From positions 148,501 to 212,500 of the forward strand of contig NZ_CP022260.1 of assembly GCF_003119195.2 (NCBI RefSeq): DNA of 64,000 nt, read 5' to 3'. Shown here piece after piece: positions 17,123-27,533 of this stretch (position 1 is the first letter of the stretch; every line of letters begins with the position of its first letter). The DNA is from Azospirillum baldaniorum (GTDB lineage: Bacteria > Pseudomonadota > Alphaproteobacteria > Azospirillales > Azospirillaceae). The position numbers were made by a program, and so were the translations under genes. The notes beneath the pieces were generated by a model. The model was not told the origin of the DNA and did no database searches. It saw nothing but the letters and a program-made list of their open reading frames with translations.

Positions 17123-17776
17123 ATGTTCAGCGTCACCGACGAACTCAAGGACAACTATTCCGGCGTCTTCCAGAACCGGATCGGCTTCGGGCGGAAGGCC
17201 GCCATCATCTCCATCGACTTCATCGACTTCTACACCCAGCCCGGCGCCCCCTTCTTCGGGCAGGGGGTGGTGGACGCGACGATCGCCAGCGTGCCGCTCT
17301 ACGCCGCCGCCCGCCGCGCCGGCCTGCCGGTCATCTACACCAAGGTCGTCTATGACGCGGCCGGGACCGAGGGCGGCATGTTCGTGAAGAAGATCCCGGC
17401 GTTGCGCGCCTTCACCGCCGACAACCCGCTGGCCGAGTTCGACGCCCGCGTGACGCCGGAGCCGCAGGACGTCGTGCTGGTCAAGCACCATTCCTCCGCC
17501 TTCTTCGGCACGCCGCTCAGCACCATGCTGCGCGTGATGGAGTGCGACACGGTGATCCTCACCGGCTGCTCGACCAGCGGCTGCGTGCGGGCGACGGCGG
17601 TGGACGCGGTGTCCCACGGCTTCCGCGTCATCGTCCCCGCCGAATGCGTGGGCGACCGCCACCAGGCCCCGCACGATTCCGCCCTGTTCGACATGAACGC
17701 CAAGTACGGCGACGTGCTGCCGGTGGCGGAGGTGATGGCCTACGTCAAGAAACAGGCCGAGGCCGTGGCCGCCTGA
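17123..17776 (+). CDS. Isochorismatase-like cysteine hydrolase 2 (carbamoylsarcosine/maleamate amidase type)
   Basis: This 217-aa protein has catalytic Asp32 (SIDFIDFY), Lys121 (VKHHSSAFFGT) and Cys154 (STSGCVRAT). The N-terminus VFQNRIGFGRKAAIISIDF and the MFVKKIPAL and ECVGDRHQAPH segments place it with N-carbamoylsarcosine amidohydrolase and maleamate amidase-like enzymes. It is a paralogue of the enzyme at 10490-11119. Its position directly behind the importer genes suggests it processes the imported compound or its first breakdown product, releasing ammonia. Confidence 0.88.
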   Translation: MFSVTDELKDNYSGVFQNRIGFGRKAAIISIDFIDFYTQPGAPFFGQGVVDATIASVPLYAAARRAGLPVIYTKVVYDAAGTEGGMFVKKIPALRAFTADNPLAEFDARVTPEPQDVVLVKHHSSAFFGTPLSTMLRVMECDTVILTGCSTSGCVRATAVDAVSHGFRVIVPAECVGDRHQAPHDSALFDMNAKYGDVLPVAEVMAYVKKQAEAVAA

Positions 17777-17870
17777 TCCCTCCCAACCGCCTCTGACCCC
17801 ATCCGAACTGTATGGAGCGGTGGCGCGTCCGCGGCCGACCGGCGGGCGCGCCCCTGAACAATCTGCCGAC

Positions 17871-18929
17871 ATGATGCCCCTTTCCAATCCCCTCCAGTGG
17901 TGCCTGCTGGTGGGGGCGACCCTCCTGTTCACCGCCCTGTTCATGGTGGCCGGCCTTCCCGGCGCGACGTTGCTCGGCCCGATGGCGGCGGCGATCCTGC
18001 TGGGGGTGCGCGGCGCCTCGATCGAGCTGCCCAAGCGCTTCTCCTGGCTGGCCCAGGCGCTGACGGGGGGCGTCGTCGCCCGGTCCATGGACGTGACCAT
18101 CCTGCACGACGTGGCGCTGCACTGGTTCCCCATGCTGATGGCGCTGTCCACGATGTTGGCCGGCGCGGTGCTGGTCGGCTGGCTGCTGGAGCGGTCGGGC
18201 CGCTTTCCCGGCGGCACCGCCCTGTGGGGGACCATGCCGGGCGCCGCCCCGGCGATGATTGCCATGGCCGGCGATTTCGGCGGCGATCCGCGCTTTGTCG
18301 CCGTCATGCAGTATCTGCGGGTGATCGTGGTCGTCGTCCTGGCCTCGCTGGTCTGCCATTTCCTGCTGGGCAGCGTTCCCGTGCCAATCGCCGTTCCGGG
18401 CGCCGTTCCCGGCGCCGTTCCCGCGCCATCGGCCTCCGTCGCCTCGACGCTGGCGCTGGTGGCGGTCGCGCTGGCCGGCGGCTGGGCCGGGACCGTGACA
18501 CGGCTTCCGGCGGGGCCGCTGCTGGGGCCGATCCTGCTCGGCGGCACGCTCAACATGACCGGGCTGGTGGTGCTGGACTCGCCGTCCTGGCTGATCGCCG
18601 TCGCCTTCACGATCATCGGCTGGACGACCGGCCTGCGCTTCCGGCGGGAACTGCTGCGCGATCTGGTGGCGTCGGTGCCGCTGATGCTGCTGTCCACCTT
18701 CGGTCTGGTGGCGATGTCGCTCGGCTCCGCCTGGCTGCTGGTCACGCTGACCGGCAAGGACCCGCTGACCGCCTATCTGGCGACCAGCCCCGGCGGGTTG
18801 GACTCGGTGACGGTGGTGGCGTTGGGCAGCGCCGCCGACGTGCCCTTCATCCTCACCTTGCAGACGCTGCGGCTGTTCGGGACAATCCTGATGAGCGTTC
18901 TGCTTGTGCGATTCCTGCGCCGCCGATAG
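17871..18929 (+). CDS. AbrB-type polytopic membrane protein
   Basis: This roughly 352-aa protein has about ten hydrophobic segments in two halves, each starting with a GLPGATLLGPMAAAIL-like or RLPAGPLLGPILLGG motif. This is the internal duplication typical of the AbrB membrane family (sometimes mislabelled ammonia monooxygenase). An AVPGAVPGAVPAP linker between the halves is encoded by short DNA repeats. The likely start is ATG 17871 or 17874. The substrate is unknown, but such genes often sit in catabolic clusters and are presumed transporters. It lies between the cysteine hydrolase and the GntR regulator. Confidence 0.83.
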   Translation: MMPLSNPLQWCLLVGATLLFTALFMVAGLPGATLLGPMAAAILLGVRGASIELPKRFSWLAQALTGGVVARSMDVTILHDVALHWFPMLMALSTMLAGAVLVGWLLERSGRFPGGTALWGTMPGAAPAMIAMAGDFGGDPRFVAVMQYLRVIVVVVLASLVCHFLLGSVPVPIAVPGAVPGAVPAPSASVASTLALVAVALAGGWAGTVTRLPAGPLLGPILLGGTLNMTGLVVLDSPSWLIAVAFTIIGWTTGLRFRRELLRDLVASVPLMLLSTFGLVAMSLGSAWLLVTLTGKDPLTAYLATSPGGLDSVTVVALGSAADVPFILTLQTLRLFGTILMSVLLVRFLRRR

Positions 18930-18993
18930 AACGCAATCCCTTGCCCCGCCATTTTCCAACCGCCGGTGCCCGAAGCCCCGGCCGGAGGACACC

Positions 18994-19704
18994 GTGACCC
19001 CGTTCAGCGATGAGAAGGCGACCGGGACCGTCCGGTCCGAGCAGGTCGGCTCCATCATGACCGCCCTGCGCAACCGGGTGCTGGAGGGCAAGCTGCTCCC
19101 CGGCACCAAGCTGAAGGAGGCGGAACTGGCCGCCCAGTTCGGCGTGTCGCGGACCCCGATCCGCGAGGCGCTGGTGGCGGCCGAGCGGGAAGGGCTGGTC
19201 ACTTACGAGACCAACCGCGGCTACACGGTGCGCCAGTTCACCCGGCGCGACCTGCTGGAGAGCTATGAGATGCGCAGCCTCCTGGAGGGGCACGGCTGCC
19301 GCATCGTGGCGGAGCGCGGCCTGCCGCTCGACGTGGAGCGGGCGCTGCGCAACGGCCTCGACCGCGCCGAGGCGCTGATTGCCGGCGACAGCCCGCTGGA
19401 GGGGGAGGCGCTGGAGCAGTGGCGCCTGCTGAACCAGCGCTTCCACACCACCCTGATGGGGCTGGTGCCGAGCGGGCTGTTCAACCGCTCCTTCCAGACC
19501 GTCTACCGGGTCCCGAAGATCTACGACGTCCTGGAGATGGAGAAGGACGGTCCCACCCTGCGCCAGTACAACGAGGAGCACCGCCGCATCCTCGACGCCA
19601 TCGCCCGCCGCCAGAGCGGGCGCGTGGAGTTCCTGATGCGGGAGCATCTCCAGGGACCGTGCGATTTGCTTCTCCGCCGGATGGAGGAAACGCCGGGCGG
19701 GTGA
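18994..19704 (+). CDS. GntR-family (FadR/FCD type) transcriptional regulator
   Basis: Starting at GTG 18994 behind CCGGAGGAC, this 236-aa protein has an N-terminal winged helix (LKEAELAAQFGVSRTPIREALVAAE split over about residues 35-60) and a C-terminal helical FCD ligand domain, with the acidic/His metal-site residues likely in RFHTTLMG and EEHRRILDAI. FCD regulators typically respond to a catabolic substrate or intermediate carboxylate. As the last gene of the 7.6-19.7 kb cluster it is the probable specific regulator of the importer and hydrolases. Confidence 0.9.
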   Translation: MTPFSDEKATGTVRSEQVGSIMTALRNRVLEGKLLPGTKLKEAELAAQFGVSRTPIREALVAAEREGLVTYETNRGYTVRQFTRRDLLESYEMRSLLEGHGCRIVAERGLPLDVERALRNGLDRAEALIAGDSPLEGEALEQWRLLNQRFHTTLMGLVPSGLFNRSFQTVYRVPKIYDVLEMEKDGPTLRQYNEEHRRILDAIARRQSGRVEFLMREHLQGPCDLLLRRMEETPGG

Positions 19705-19730
19705 GGTGACGTGTCGCTGTGCTGACGGTG

Positions 19731-19830
19731 CCCCCACCCTAACCCTCCCCCGCTGTCGCAGGGGAGGGGACTGCCGCCGCTTCGCGATCATCTCCCTCCC
19801 CTGCGCAGCGGGGGAGGGCCGGGGTGGGGG
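19731..19830. repeat. GC-rich palindromic repeat pair, CCCTCCCC family
   Basis: CCCCCACCCTAACCCTCCCCCGCTGTCGCAGGGGAGGGG is followed by TCCCTCCCCTGCGCAGCGGGGGAGGGCCGGGGTGGGGG in near-inverted arrangement (arms only quoted in part here: CCCTCCCC, GCGCAGCGGGGGAGGG). It occupies the 314-bp gap (19705-20018) between the regulator and kdp genes. The remainder of that gap, 19840-20010, is locally AT-rich with TTTACC and TATATT stretches and a CGTATACG palindrome, and presumably contains the kdp promoter. Confidence 0.75.
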
Positions 19831-20018
19831 AGAGAACCTCACCATTTCAAGTACTTTACCTTCCCCTCGTATACGCGCCCTATATTCTCCACCCCCCACC
19901 ACCCCCCTCGAATCTATACGCCCATCGGGCGCAGCCTGATCGTGCCGGACACAGCCGTGCCGGCATCCGATCCACGCTGACGCGCGTCCGGCTGTCCGGA
20001 CGCGCCCCGGAGGCAACC

Positions 20019-20102
20019 ATGCTGGACATCATCGCGCTGGCGATCACCGCGGCCTTCTTCGCTGCGTCCATCGCCTATGTGCACGCTTGCGACCGCTTGT
20101 GA
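20019..20102 (+). CDS. 27-aa hydrophobic kdp leader-type peptide
   Basis: ATG 20019 follows CCGGAGGCAACC. The peptide MLDIIALAITAAFFAASIAY then VHACDRL is a single membrane segment ending in a CDRL motif. I recall a short peptide of this type lying directly upstream of kdpF/kdpA in other proteobacteria. It ends 13 bases before kdpF, so it is co-translated with the kdp operon. It may be a small accessory subunit or a leader; its function is not established. Confidence 0.7.
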   Translation: MLDIIALAITAAFFAASIAYVHACDRL

Positions 20103-20115
20103 GGGAGGGCGGGCC

Positions 20116-20205
20116 ATGTTCGTCGATTACGCGCTCGGCGGCCTCGTCGCCGCCGGGCTGCTGGGCTACCTCGTGTACGCCCTGATCCGCCCCGAACGGT
20201 TCTGA
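20116..20205 (+). CDS. kdpF: K+-transporting ATPase small subunit KdpF
   Basis: This 29-aa single-span peptide (MFVDYALGGLVAAGLLGYLV followed by YALIRPERF) has the characteristic KdpF ending YALIRPERF. KdpF stabilises the KdpABC complex in the inner membrane. GGAGGGCGGGCC precedes the ATG. It lies between the 27-aa peptide and kdpA, 10 bases from the latter. Confidence 0.93.
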   Translation: MFVDYALGGLVAAGLLGYLVYALIRPERF

Positions 20206-20215
20206 GGAGACTCCC

Positions 20216-21925
20216 ATGACCGTCAGCGGCTGGATCAACATCCTGCTCTTCGCCGCCCTCGTGGCCGCCGTGGCGCGCCCGCTCGGCGGCTATATGACGC
20301 GGCTGTTCAACGGGGAGCGCACGCTGCTGTCGCCGCTGCTCGGCCCCGTCGAGCGCGGGCTCTACCGCTTGGCCGGGGTGGACGTGAAGGCGGAGCAGCA
20401 TTGGGTGACCTACGCCGTCGCCATGCTGCTGTTCAACGTCGCCGGCCTGCTGCTGCTCTACGCGCTGCAGCGCCTGCAGGGCGTCCTGCCCCTGAACCCC
20501 ACCGGCATGGCGGCGGTGCCCGCCGACCTCGCCTTCAACACCGCCGCCAGCTTCGTCACCAACACCAACTGGCAGAATTACGGCGGCGAAAGCACGATGA
20601 GCCATCTCGTGCAAATGGCCGGGCTGACCGTGCAGAACTTCGTGTCGGCGGCGACCGGCATCGCGCTGGCCGTGGCTCTGGTCCGCGGCTTCACCCGCAC
20701 CGGGGCGCGGACGGTGGGCAATTTCTGGACCGACCTGACCCGCGGCACGCTCTACCTGCTGCTGCCGCTCAGCCTGCTCTACGCGCTGTTCCTGGTCTGG
20801 CAGGGCGTGCCGCAGACGCTGGCCGGGACGGTGGACGCCACCACGCTGGAGGGCGCCCGGCAGACCATCGCGCTCGGCCCCGTCGCTTCGCAGGAGGCGA
20901 TCAAGATGCTGGGCACCAACGGCGGCGGCTTCTTCAACGCCAACTCCGCCCATCCTTTCGAGAATCCGAACGCCCTGACCAATCTGGTGCAGATGCTGTC
21001 GATCTTCGCCATCGGCGCCGGGCTGACCAACCTGTTCGGGCGCATGGCCGGCGACGAGCGGCAGGGCTGGGCCATCCTGGCCGCCATGGGCCTGCTGTTT
21101 TTTATCGGCGTCGCCGCCGTCTATTGGGCGGAAGCCCAGGGCAACCCGGCCTTCGCCGCCCTCGGGCTGGACAACGCCGCCGGCAACATGGAGGGCAAGG
21201 AGACCCGCTTCGGCATCGCCATGAGCGCCCTGTTCGCCGCGGTGACCACGGCAGCCTCCTGCGGCGCGGTCAACGCCATGCACGACAGCTTCATGCCACT
21301 GGGCGGCATGGTGCCGATGGTCAACATGATGCTGGGCGAGATCATCGTCGGCGGCGTCGGGGCCGGCCTCTACGGCATGCTGCTGTTCGCCATCGTCACC
21401 ATGTTCGTCGCCGGGCTGATGGTCGGGCGCACGCCGGAGTATCTGGGCAAGAAGCTGGAGGCGAAGGAGGTCAAGATGACCATGCTCGCCGTCCTCTGCC
21501 TGCCCTTGATGATGCTGGGCGGCACCGCCTTCGCCGTGGTGCTGGACAGCGGCCTCGCCTCGCTCGCCAACGCCGGCCCGCACGGCTTCTCGGAAGCGCT
21601 CTACGCCTACGTCTCGGCGGCGGCCAACAACGGCAGCGCCTTCGGCGGGCTGTCGGGCAACACGCTCTGGTACAACCTGACGCTGGCTGCCGGAATGCTG
21701 GTGGGCCGCTTCCTGGTCATCGTGCCGATGCTGGCGGTCGCCGGCTCGCTCGCCGCCAAGACGCGCAGCGCGGCCTCGGCCGGCACCTTCCCGACCCATG
21801 GCGGCCTGTTCGTCGGGCTGCTGGCCGGCGTCATCCTGATCGTCGGCGGCCTGACCTTCTTCCCGGCGCTCGCCCTCGGCCCGGTGGCCGAGCATCTGGC
21901 GATGCGCGCCGGCCTCCTCTTCTGA
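20216..21925 (+). CDS. kdpA: K+-transporting ATPase subunit A
   Basis: This 569-aa channel-like, K+-selecting subunit of the P-type KdpFABC pump has the normal length. Selectivity-loop motifs are visible: NTNWQNYGGESTMSHLVQM, LGTNGGGFFNANSAHPFENP, AVTTAASCGAVNAMHDS and AANNGSAFGGLSGNTLWYN. About ten membrane segments are evident. It is preceded by AGGAGA and followed 13 bases later by kdpB. It provides high-affinity K+ uptake when external potassium is scarce. Confidence 0.97.
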   Translation: MTVSGWINILLFAALVAAVARPLGGYMTRLFNGERTLLSPLLGPVERGLYRLAGVDVKAEQHWVTYAVAMLLFNVAGLLLLYALQRLQGVLPLNPTGMAAVPADLAFNTAASFVTNTNWQNYGGESTMSHLVQMAGLTVQNFVSAATGIALAVALVRGFTRTGARTVGNFWTDLTRGTLYLLLPLSLLYALFLVWQGVPQTLAGTVDATTLEGARQTIALGPVASQEAIKMLGTNGGGFFNANSAHPFENPNALTNLVQMLSIFAIGAGLTNLFGRMAGDERQGWAILAAMGLLFFIGVAAVYWAEAQGNPAFAALGLDNAAGNMEGKETRFGIAMSALFAAVTTAASCGAVNAMHDSFMPLGGMVPMVNMMLGEIIVGGVGAGLYGMLLFAIVTMFVAGLMVGRTPEYLGKKLEAKEVKMTMLAVLCLPLMMLGGTAFAVVLDSGLASLANAGPHGFSEALYAYVSAAANNGSAFGGLSGNTLWYNLTLAAGMLVGRFLVIVPMLAVAGSLAAKTRSAASAGTFPTHGGLFVGLLAGVILIVGGLTFFPALALGPVAEHLAMRAGLLF

Positions 21926-21938
21926 CCGGGGACCATCC

Positions 21939-24068
<2,130 letters not shown>

Positions 24069-24078
24069 GGACCCTGCC

Positions 24079-24687
24079 ATGCTGAAGGAACTGCGTCCCG
24101 CCCTCGTCATGATCGCCGCGCTGACCGTGGTGACCGGGCTGATCTACCCGCTGGCCGTCACCGGAATCGCCCAGGCCGTCTTTCCTCATCAGGCCAACGG
24201 CAGCCTGATCGAGCGGGACGGGACGGTCGTCGGCTCCGTCCTGATCGGCCAGGGCTTCACCGGGGAGGGCTATTTTCACGGGCGGCCCTCCGCCACGCTG
24301 GGGCCGGACCCGTCCGACCCGTCGAAGAGCGTGCCGGCGCCCTACAACGCCGCGGCCTCCGGCGGCTCCAACCTCGGCCCGACCGCCCAGGCGCTGGCCG
24401 ACCGGGTGCGCGCGGAGACGGAGCGGCTGAAGGCCGAGAAACCCAAAGCTCCGGTGCCGGTCGAGCTGGTGACGACCTCGGCCAGTGGCCTCGACCCGCA
24501 TCTGTCGCTCGCCGCCGCCGATTTCCAGGTCCCCCGTGTCGCCCGCGCCCGCGGCCTGTCGGAGGCCCAAGTCAGCGCCCTGGTCACCATGAACACCGAG
24601 CCGTCGCTGCTGGGGCCGCTGGCGGAGCCGGTGGTCAACGTGCTCCGGCTCAATCTCGCTCTCGACGCCGCCACGGCGACGCATTAG
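24079..24687 (+). CDS. kdpC: K+-transporting ATPase subunit C
   Basis: This 202-aa subunit has one N-terminal membrane segment (ALVMIAALTVVTGLIYPLAV) and the family motifs GQGFTGEGYFHGRPSA, YNAAASGGSNLGPT and TTSASGLDPHLSLAAADFQV. It has the usual KdpC length and lies ten bases after kdpB. A GC-rich hairpin lies between it and kdpD. Confidence 0.96.
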   Translation: MLKELRPALVMIAALTVVTGLIYPLAVTGIAQAVFPHQANGSLIERDGTVVGSVLIGQGFTGEGYFHGRPSATLGPDPSDPSKSVPAPYNAAASGGSNLGPTAQALADRVRAETERLKAEKPKAPVPVELVTTSASGLDPHLSLAAADFQVPRVARARGLSEAQVSALVTMNTEPSLLGPLAEPVVNVLRLNLALDAATATH

Positions 24688-24702
24688 CTGAAGGTCAACA
24701 GG

Positions 24703-24748
24703 CGGCCCCGCTCCGTCTCCCGCGCGGGCGGGGGAGGGGACGGGGCCG
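24703..24748. repeat. GC-rich inverted repeat between kdpC and kdpD
   Basis: GGCCCCGCTCCGTCTCCC and GGGGGAGGGGACGGGGCC form long near-perfect arms around a GCGCGGGC loop, in the 86-bp gap between structural and regulatory kdp genes. It lacks a T-run. It could attenuate kdpDE relative to kdpABC or protect the upstream mRNA. Its arms resemble the scattered CCCTCCCC repeats. Confidence 0.6.
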
Positions 24749-24773
24749 TCGATCCGTTCCGAAAGCCGCCCCG

Positions 24774-27533
24774 ATGCCGAACGACCGAACCGCCGCCGCT
24801 GCCCGGCCTTCGCCCGAAGCGCTCCTGCGCGCGGCGGCGCGGGAGGGGCGCGGGCGGCTGAAGCTGTTCCTGGGTGCGGCCCCCGGCGTCGGCAAGACCT
24901 ACGAGATGCTGCTGACCGCCCAGGCCAAGCGGCGCGACGGGGTGGACGTGGTGGTCGGCGTGGTCGAGACCCATGGCCGGCGCGAGACCGAGGCGCTGCT
25001 CGCCGGCCTGACGGTCCTCCCGCGTCTCAAGGTCGAGTACAAGGGCCGCCGGCTCGACGAGATGGACCTCGACGCCATCCTCGCCCGCCGCCCGGCCATC
25101 GTTCTGGTGGACGAGCTGGCCCACACGAACGCCCCCGGCAGCCGGCACGCCAAGCGCTACCTTGACGTGGAGGAGATCCTCGCCGCCGGGATTGACGTCT
25201 ACACGACGATGAACATCCAGCATGTGGAGAGTCTGAACGACGTCGTCGCCCGGATCACCCGCGTCCGCGTGCGCGAGACGGTGCCGGACTCGATCCTCGA
25301 CCGCGCCGACGACATCGAGGTCATCGACATCACGCCGGACGACCTGATCCAGCGGCTGAAGGACGGCAAGGTCTATGTCCCGCGCACCGCCGAGCGGGCG
25401 ATCCGCCATTACTTCTCCCCCGGCAACCTGACGGCGCTGCGCGAGCTGGCGCTGCGCCGCACCGCCCAGCGGGTGGACGACCAGCTGCTCACCCACATGC
25501 AGGCCCACGCCATCGCCGGCCCCTGGGCGGCGGGGGAACGGCTGCTGGTCTGCGTGAATGAGGACCCGGCCTGCGCCGCCGTCGTCCGCTACGCCCGCCG
25601 TCAGGCCGAGCGGCTGCGCGCCCATTGGACCGCGTTGCACGTCGAGACCCCGCGCAGCCTGCGCCTGAGCGAAGCCGAGCGCGACCGCATCGCCGACGCG
25701 CTGCGGCTGGTCGAGAAGCTGGGCGGCGAGGCGGTGACCATCCCCGGCGGCGACGTCGCCGGCACGGTGGTCGAGTATGCGCGGACCAACAACGTCGCCC
25801 ACATCGTCATCGCCAAGTCCCACCGCGGCCCCTGGGCGGAGCTGCTGCGCAGCTCCGTCGCCTTCCGGCTGATCCGGCAGGCCGGCGGCATCAGCGTCCA
25901 CGTCATCGCCGACGACGCCGAGGAGCCGATCCCGCCCAAGACGGTGCGCACCGCGGCCCCCCGGCGCCCGGCGCTGTCCTGGTGGCCCTACGCCGCCGCC
26001 ACCGGCTACGTCGCCCTGGCGCTGGGCATCGGGGAGGTGCTTCAGCAGGTGCTGGACGTCAGCAACGTCGCGCTGGTCTTCCTGACGGCGGTGCTGACCA
26101 GCGCGGTGACCGGCGGGCTGGGGCCGTCGCTCTACGCCTGCGTCGCCAGCATCCTGGCCTTCAACTATTTTTTCCTGAACCCGCTCTACACCTTCTCCAT
26201 CGCCGATCCGGAGAACATCGTCGCGCTGTTCTTCTTCGCGGTGGTCGCGGTGATCGCCAGCAACCTGACCGCCCGCGTGCGCGCCCAGGCCGTCACCGCC
26301 CGGCTGCGCGCCAAGACGACCGAGGATCTGTACGGCTTCAGCCGCAAGCTGGCCGGCGTGGTCACCATGGACGACCTGCTGTGGGCGACCGCCCACCAGA
26401 TCGCGGCGATGCTGAAGGTGCATGTGGTCCTGCTGCTGCCCGAGGGCGGCACCGTGTCTGTCCGCGCCGGCTACCCGCCGGAGGACGAACTGCGCGAGGC
26501 CGACCTCGCCGCCGCCGTCTGGGCGTGGGAGAACAACCGGCCGGCCGGGCGCGGCTCGGACACGCTGCCCGGCGCCAAGTGGCTGTTCCTTCCCCTGCGC
26601 ACCGGGCGCGGCCCGGTCGGGGTGGTCGGCATCGACACCGACACCGCCCGCACCGGCAAGCCCGGCGCCCTGCTGACCCCGGACCAGCGCCGGCTGCTCG
26701 ACGCGCTGACCGATCAGGCCGCACTTGCCATCGAGCGCGTCACCCTGGCGGAGGACGTGGACCGCGCCCGTCTGGCCGCCGAGACGGAGCGGTTGCGCTC
26801 GGCCCTGCTCACCTCGATCTCCCACGACCTGCGGACGCCGCTGGCCTCCATCCTGGGGTCGGCGACCAGCCTGACCGCCTACGGCGCCGGGATGGACGAG
26901 GCGTCGCGCCGCGACCTCGCCGCCACCATCCAGGAGGAGGCGGAGCGGCTGAACCGCTTCATCGCCAACCTGCTGGACATGACGCGCCTGGAATCGGGGG
27001 CGATCCGCCCGCGCACCGGCCCGGTCGATCTGGCCGAGACGGTGGGCAGCGCGCTGGGGCGGGCGGGCCGCATCCTGGCCGGGCACCGGGTGGACGTCGA
27101 TCTGGCCGCCGACCTGCCGATGCTGGAGGCGGACGACGTGCTGTTCGAACAGGTTCTCTTCAATCTTCTGGACAACGCGGCCAAATACGCGCCAACAGGC
27201 TCGCTGATCCAGGTCGGGGCGTCGCGGGAGGGCGATCGGGTGCGCATCGAGGTGCGGGACGAGGGCGACGGCATCCCGGCGGCGGATGTCGAGCGGATCT
27301 TCGACAAGTTCTACCGCGTCCAGGCCCAGGACCGGCAGCGCGCCGGGACCGGGCTGGGGCTGGCGATCTGCCGCGGCTTCGTCGAGGCGATGGGCGGCAC
27401 CATCGCCGCCGGCAACCGCAAGGACCGCTCCGGCGCCGTCTTCACCCTGACCATGCCCGCCGCCGCCGCCCTGCCTGATCTTGAGGGGCCTGATCTTGAG
27501 GGGCCCGGCCTTGAGGAAGAGGGGACGCCATGA
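24774..27533 (+). CDS. kdpD: K+ sensor histidine kinase KdpD
   Basis: A 919-aa sensor with an N-terminal KdpD domain (Walker A-like GAAPGVGKT at 34-42, VDELAHTNAPGSRH near 115), a UspA-like domain near 250-380 (ERLLVCVNEDP, IVIAKSHRGPWAELLRSS), four closely spaced membrane segments near 405-500, a GAF region and a kinase core with phosphorylated His684 in SISHDLRTPLASI, N-box LLDNAAKYAP and G-boxes. The extreme C-terminus carries a short tandem repeat (PDLEG twice). It senses K+ limitation and phosphorylates KdpE. The stop overlaps kdpE by four bases. Confidence 0.96.
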   Translation: MPNDRTAAAARPSPEALLRAAAREGRGRLKLFLGAAPGVGKTYEMLLTAQAKRRDGVDVVVGVVETHGRRETEALLAGLTVLPRLKVEYKGRRLDEMDLDAILARRPAIVLVDELAHTNAPGSRHAKRYLDVEEILAAGIDVYTTMNIQHVESLNDVVARITRVRVRETVPDSILDRADDIEVIDITPDDLIQRLKDGKVYVPRTAERAIRHYFSPGNLTALRELALRRTAQRVDDQLLTHMQAHAIAGPWAAGERLLVCVNEDPACAAVVRYARRQAERLRAHWTALHVETPRSLRLSEAERDRIADALRLVEKLGGEAVTIPGGDVAGTVVEYARTNNVAHIVIAKSHRGPWAELLRSSVAFRLIRQAGGISVHVIADDAEEPIPPKTVRTAAPRRPALSWWPYAAATGYVALALGIGEVLQQVLDVSNVALVFLTAVLTSAVTGGLGPSLYACVASILAFNYFFLNPLYTFSIADPENIVALFFFAVVAVIASNLTARVRAQAVTARLRAKTTEDLYGFSRKLAGVVTMDDLLWATAHQIAAMLKVHVVLLLPEGGTVSVRAGYPPEDELREADLAAAVWAWENNRPAGRGSDTLPGAKWLFLPLRTGRGPVGVVGIDTDTARTGKPGALLTPDQRRLLDALTDQAALAIERVTLAEDVDRARLAAETERLRSALLTSISHDLRTPLASILGSATSLTAYGAGMDEASRRDLAATIQEEAERLNRFIANLLDMTRLESGAIRPRTGPVDLAETVGSALGRAGRILAGHRVDVDLAADLPMLEADDVLFEQVLFNLLDNAAKYAPTGSLIQVGASREGDRVRIEVRDEGDGIPAADVERIFDKFYRVQAQDRQRAGTGLGLAICRGFVEAMGGTIAAGNRKDRSGAVFTLTMPAAAALPDLEGPDLEGPGLEEEGTP

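Noticed and set aside
18370..18430. Short GCCGTTCC(C/G)GGC repeats as a regulatory array
   Set aside because: They lie in frame inside the AbrB-type gene and encode the AVPGAVPGAVPAP linker, so they are coding low-complexity sequence.
27475..27520. Tandem repeat at the kdpD end as a recombination site
   Set aside because: Only about two short copies encoding PDLEG; it is best explained as slippage in a tolerant C-terminal tail.
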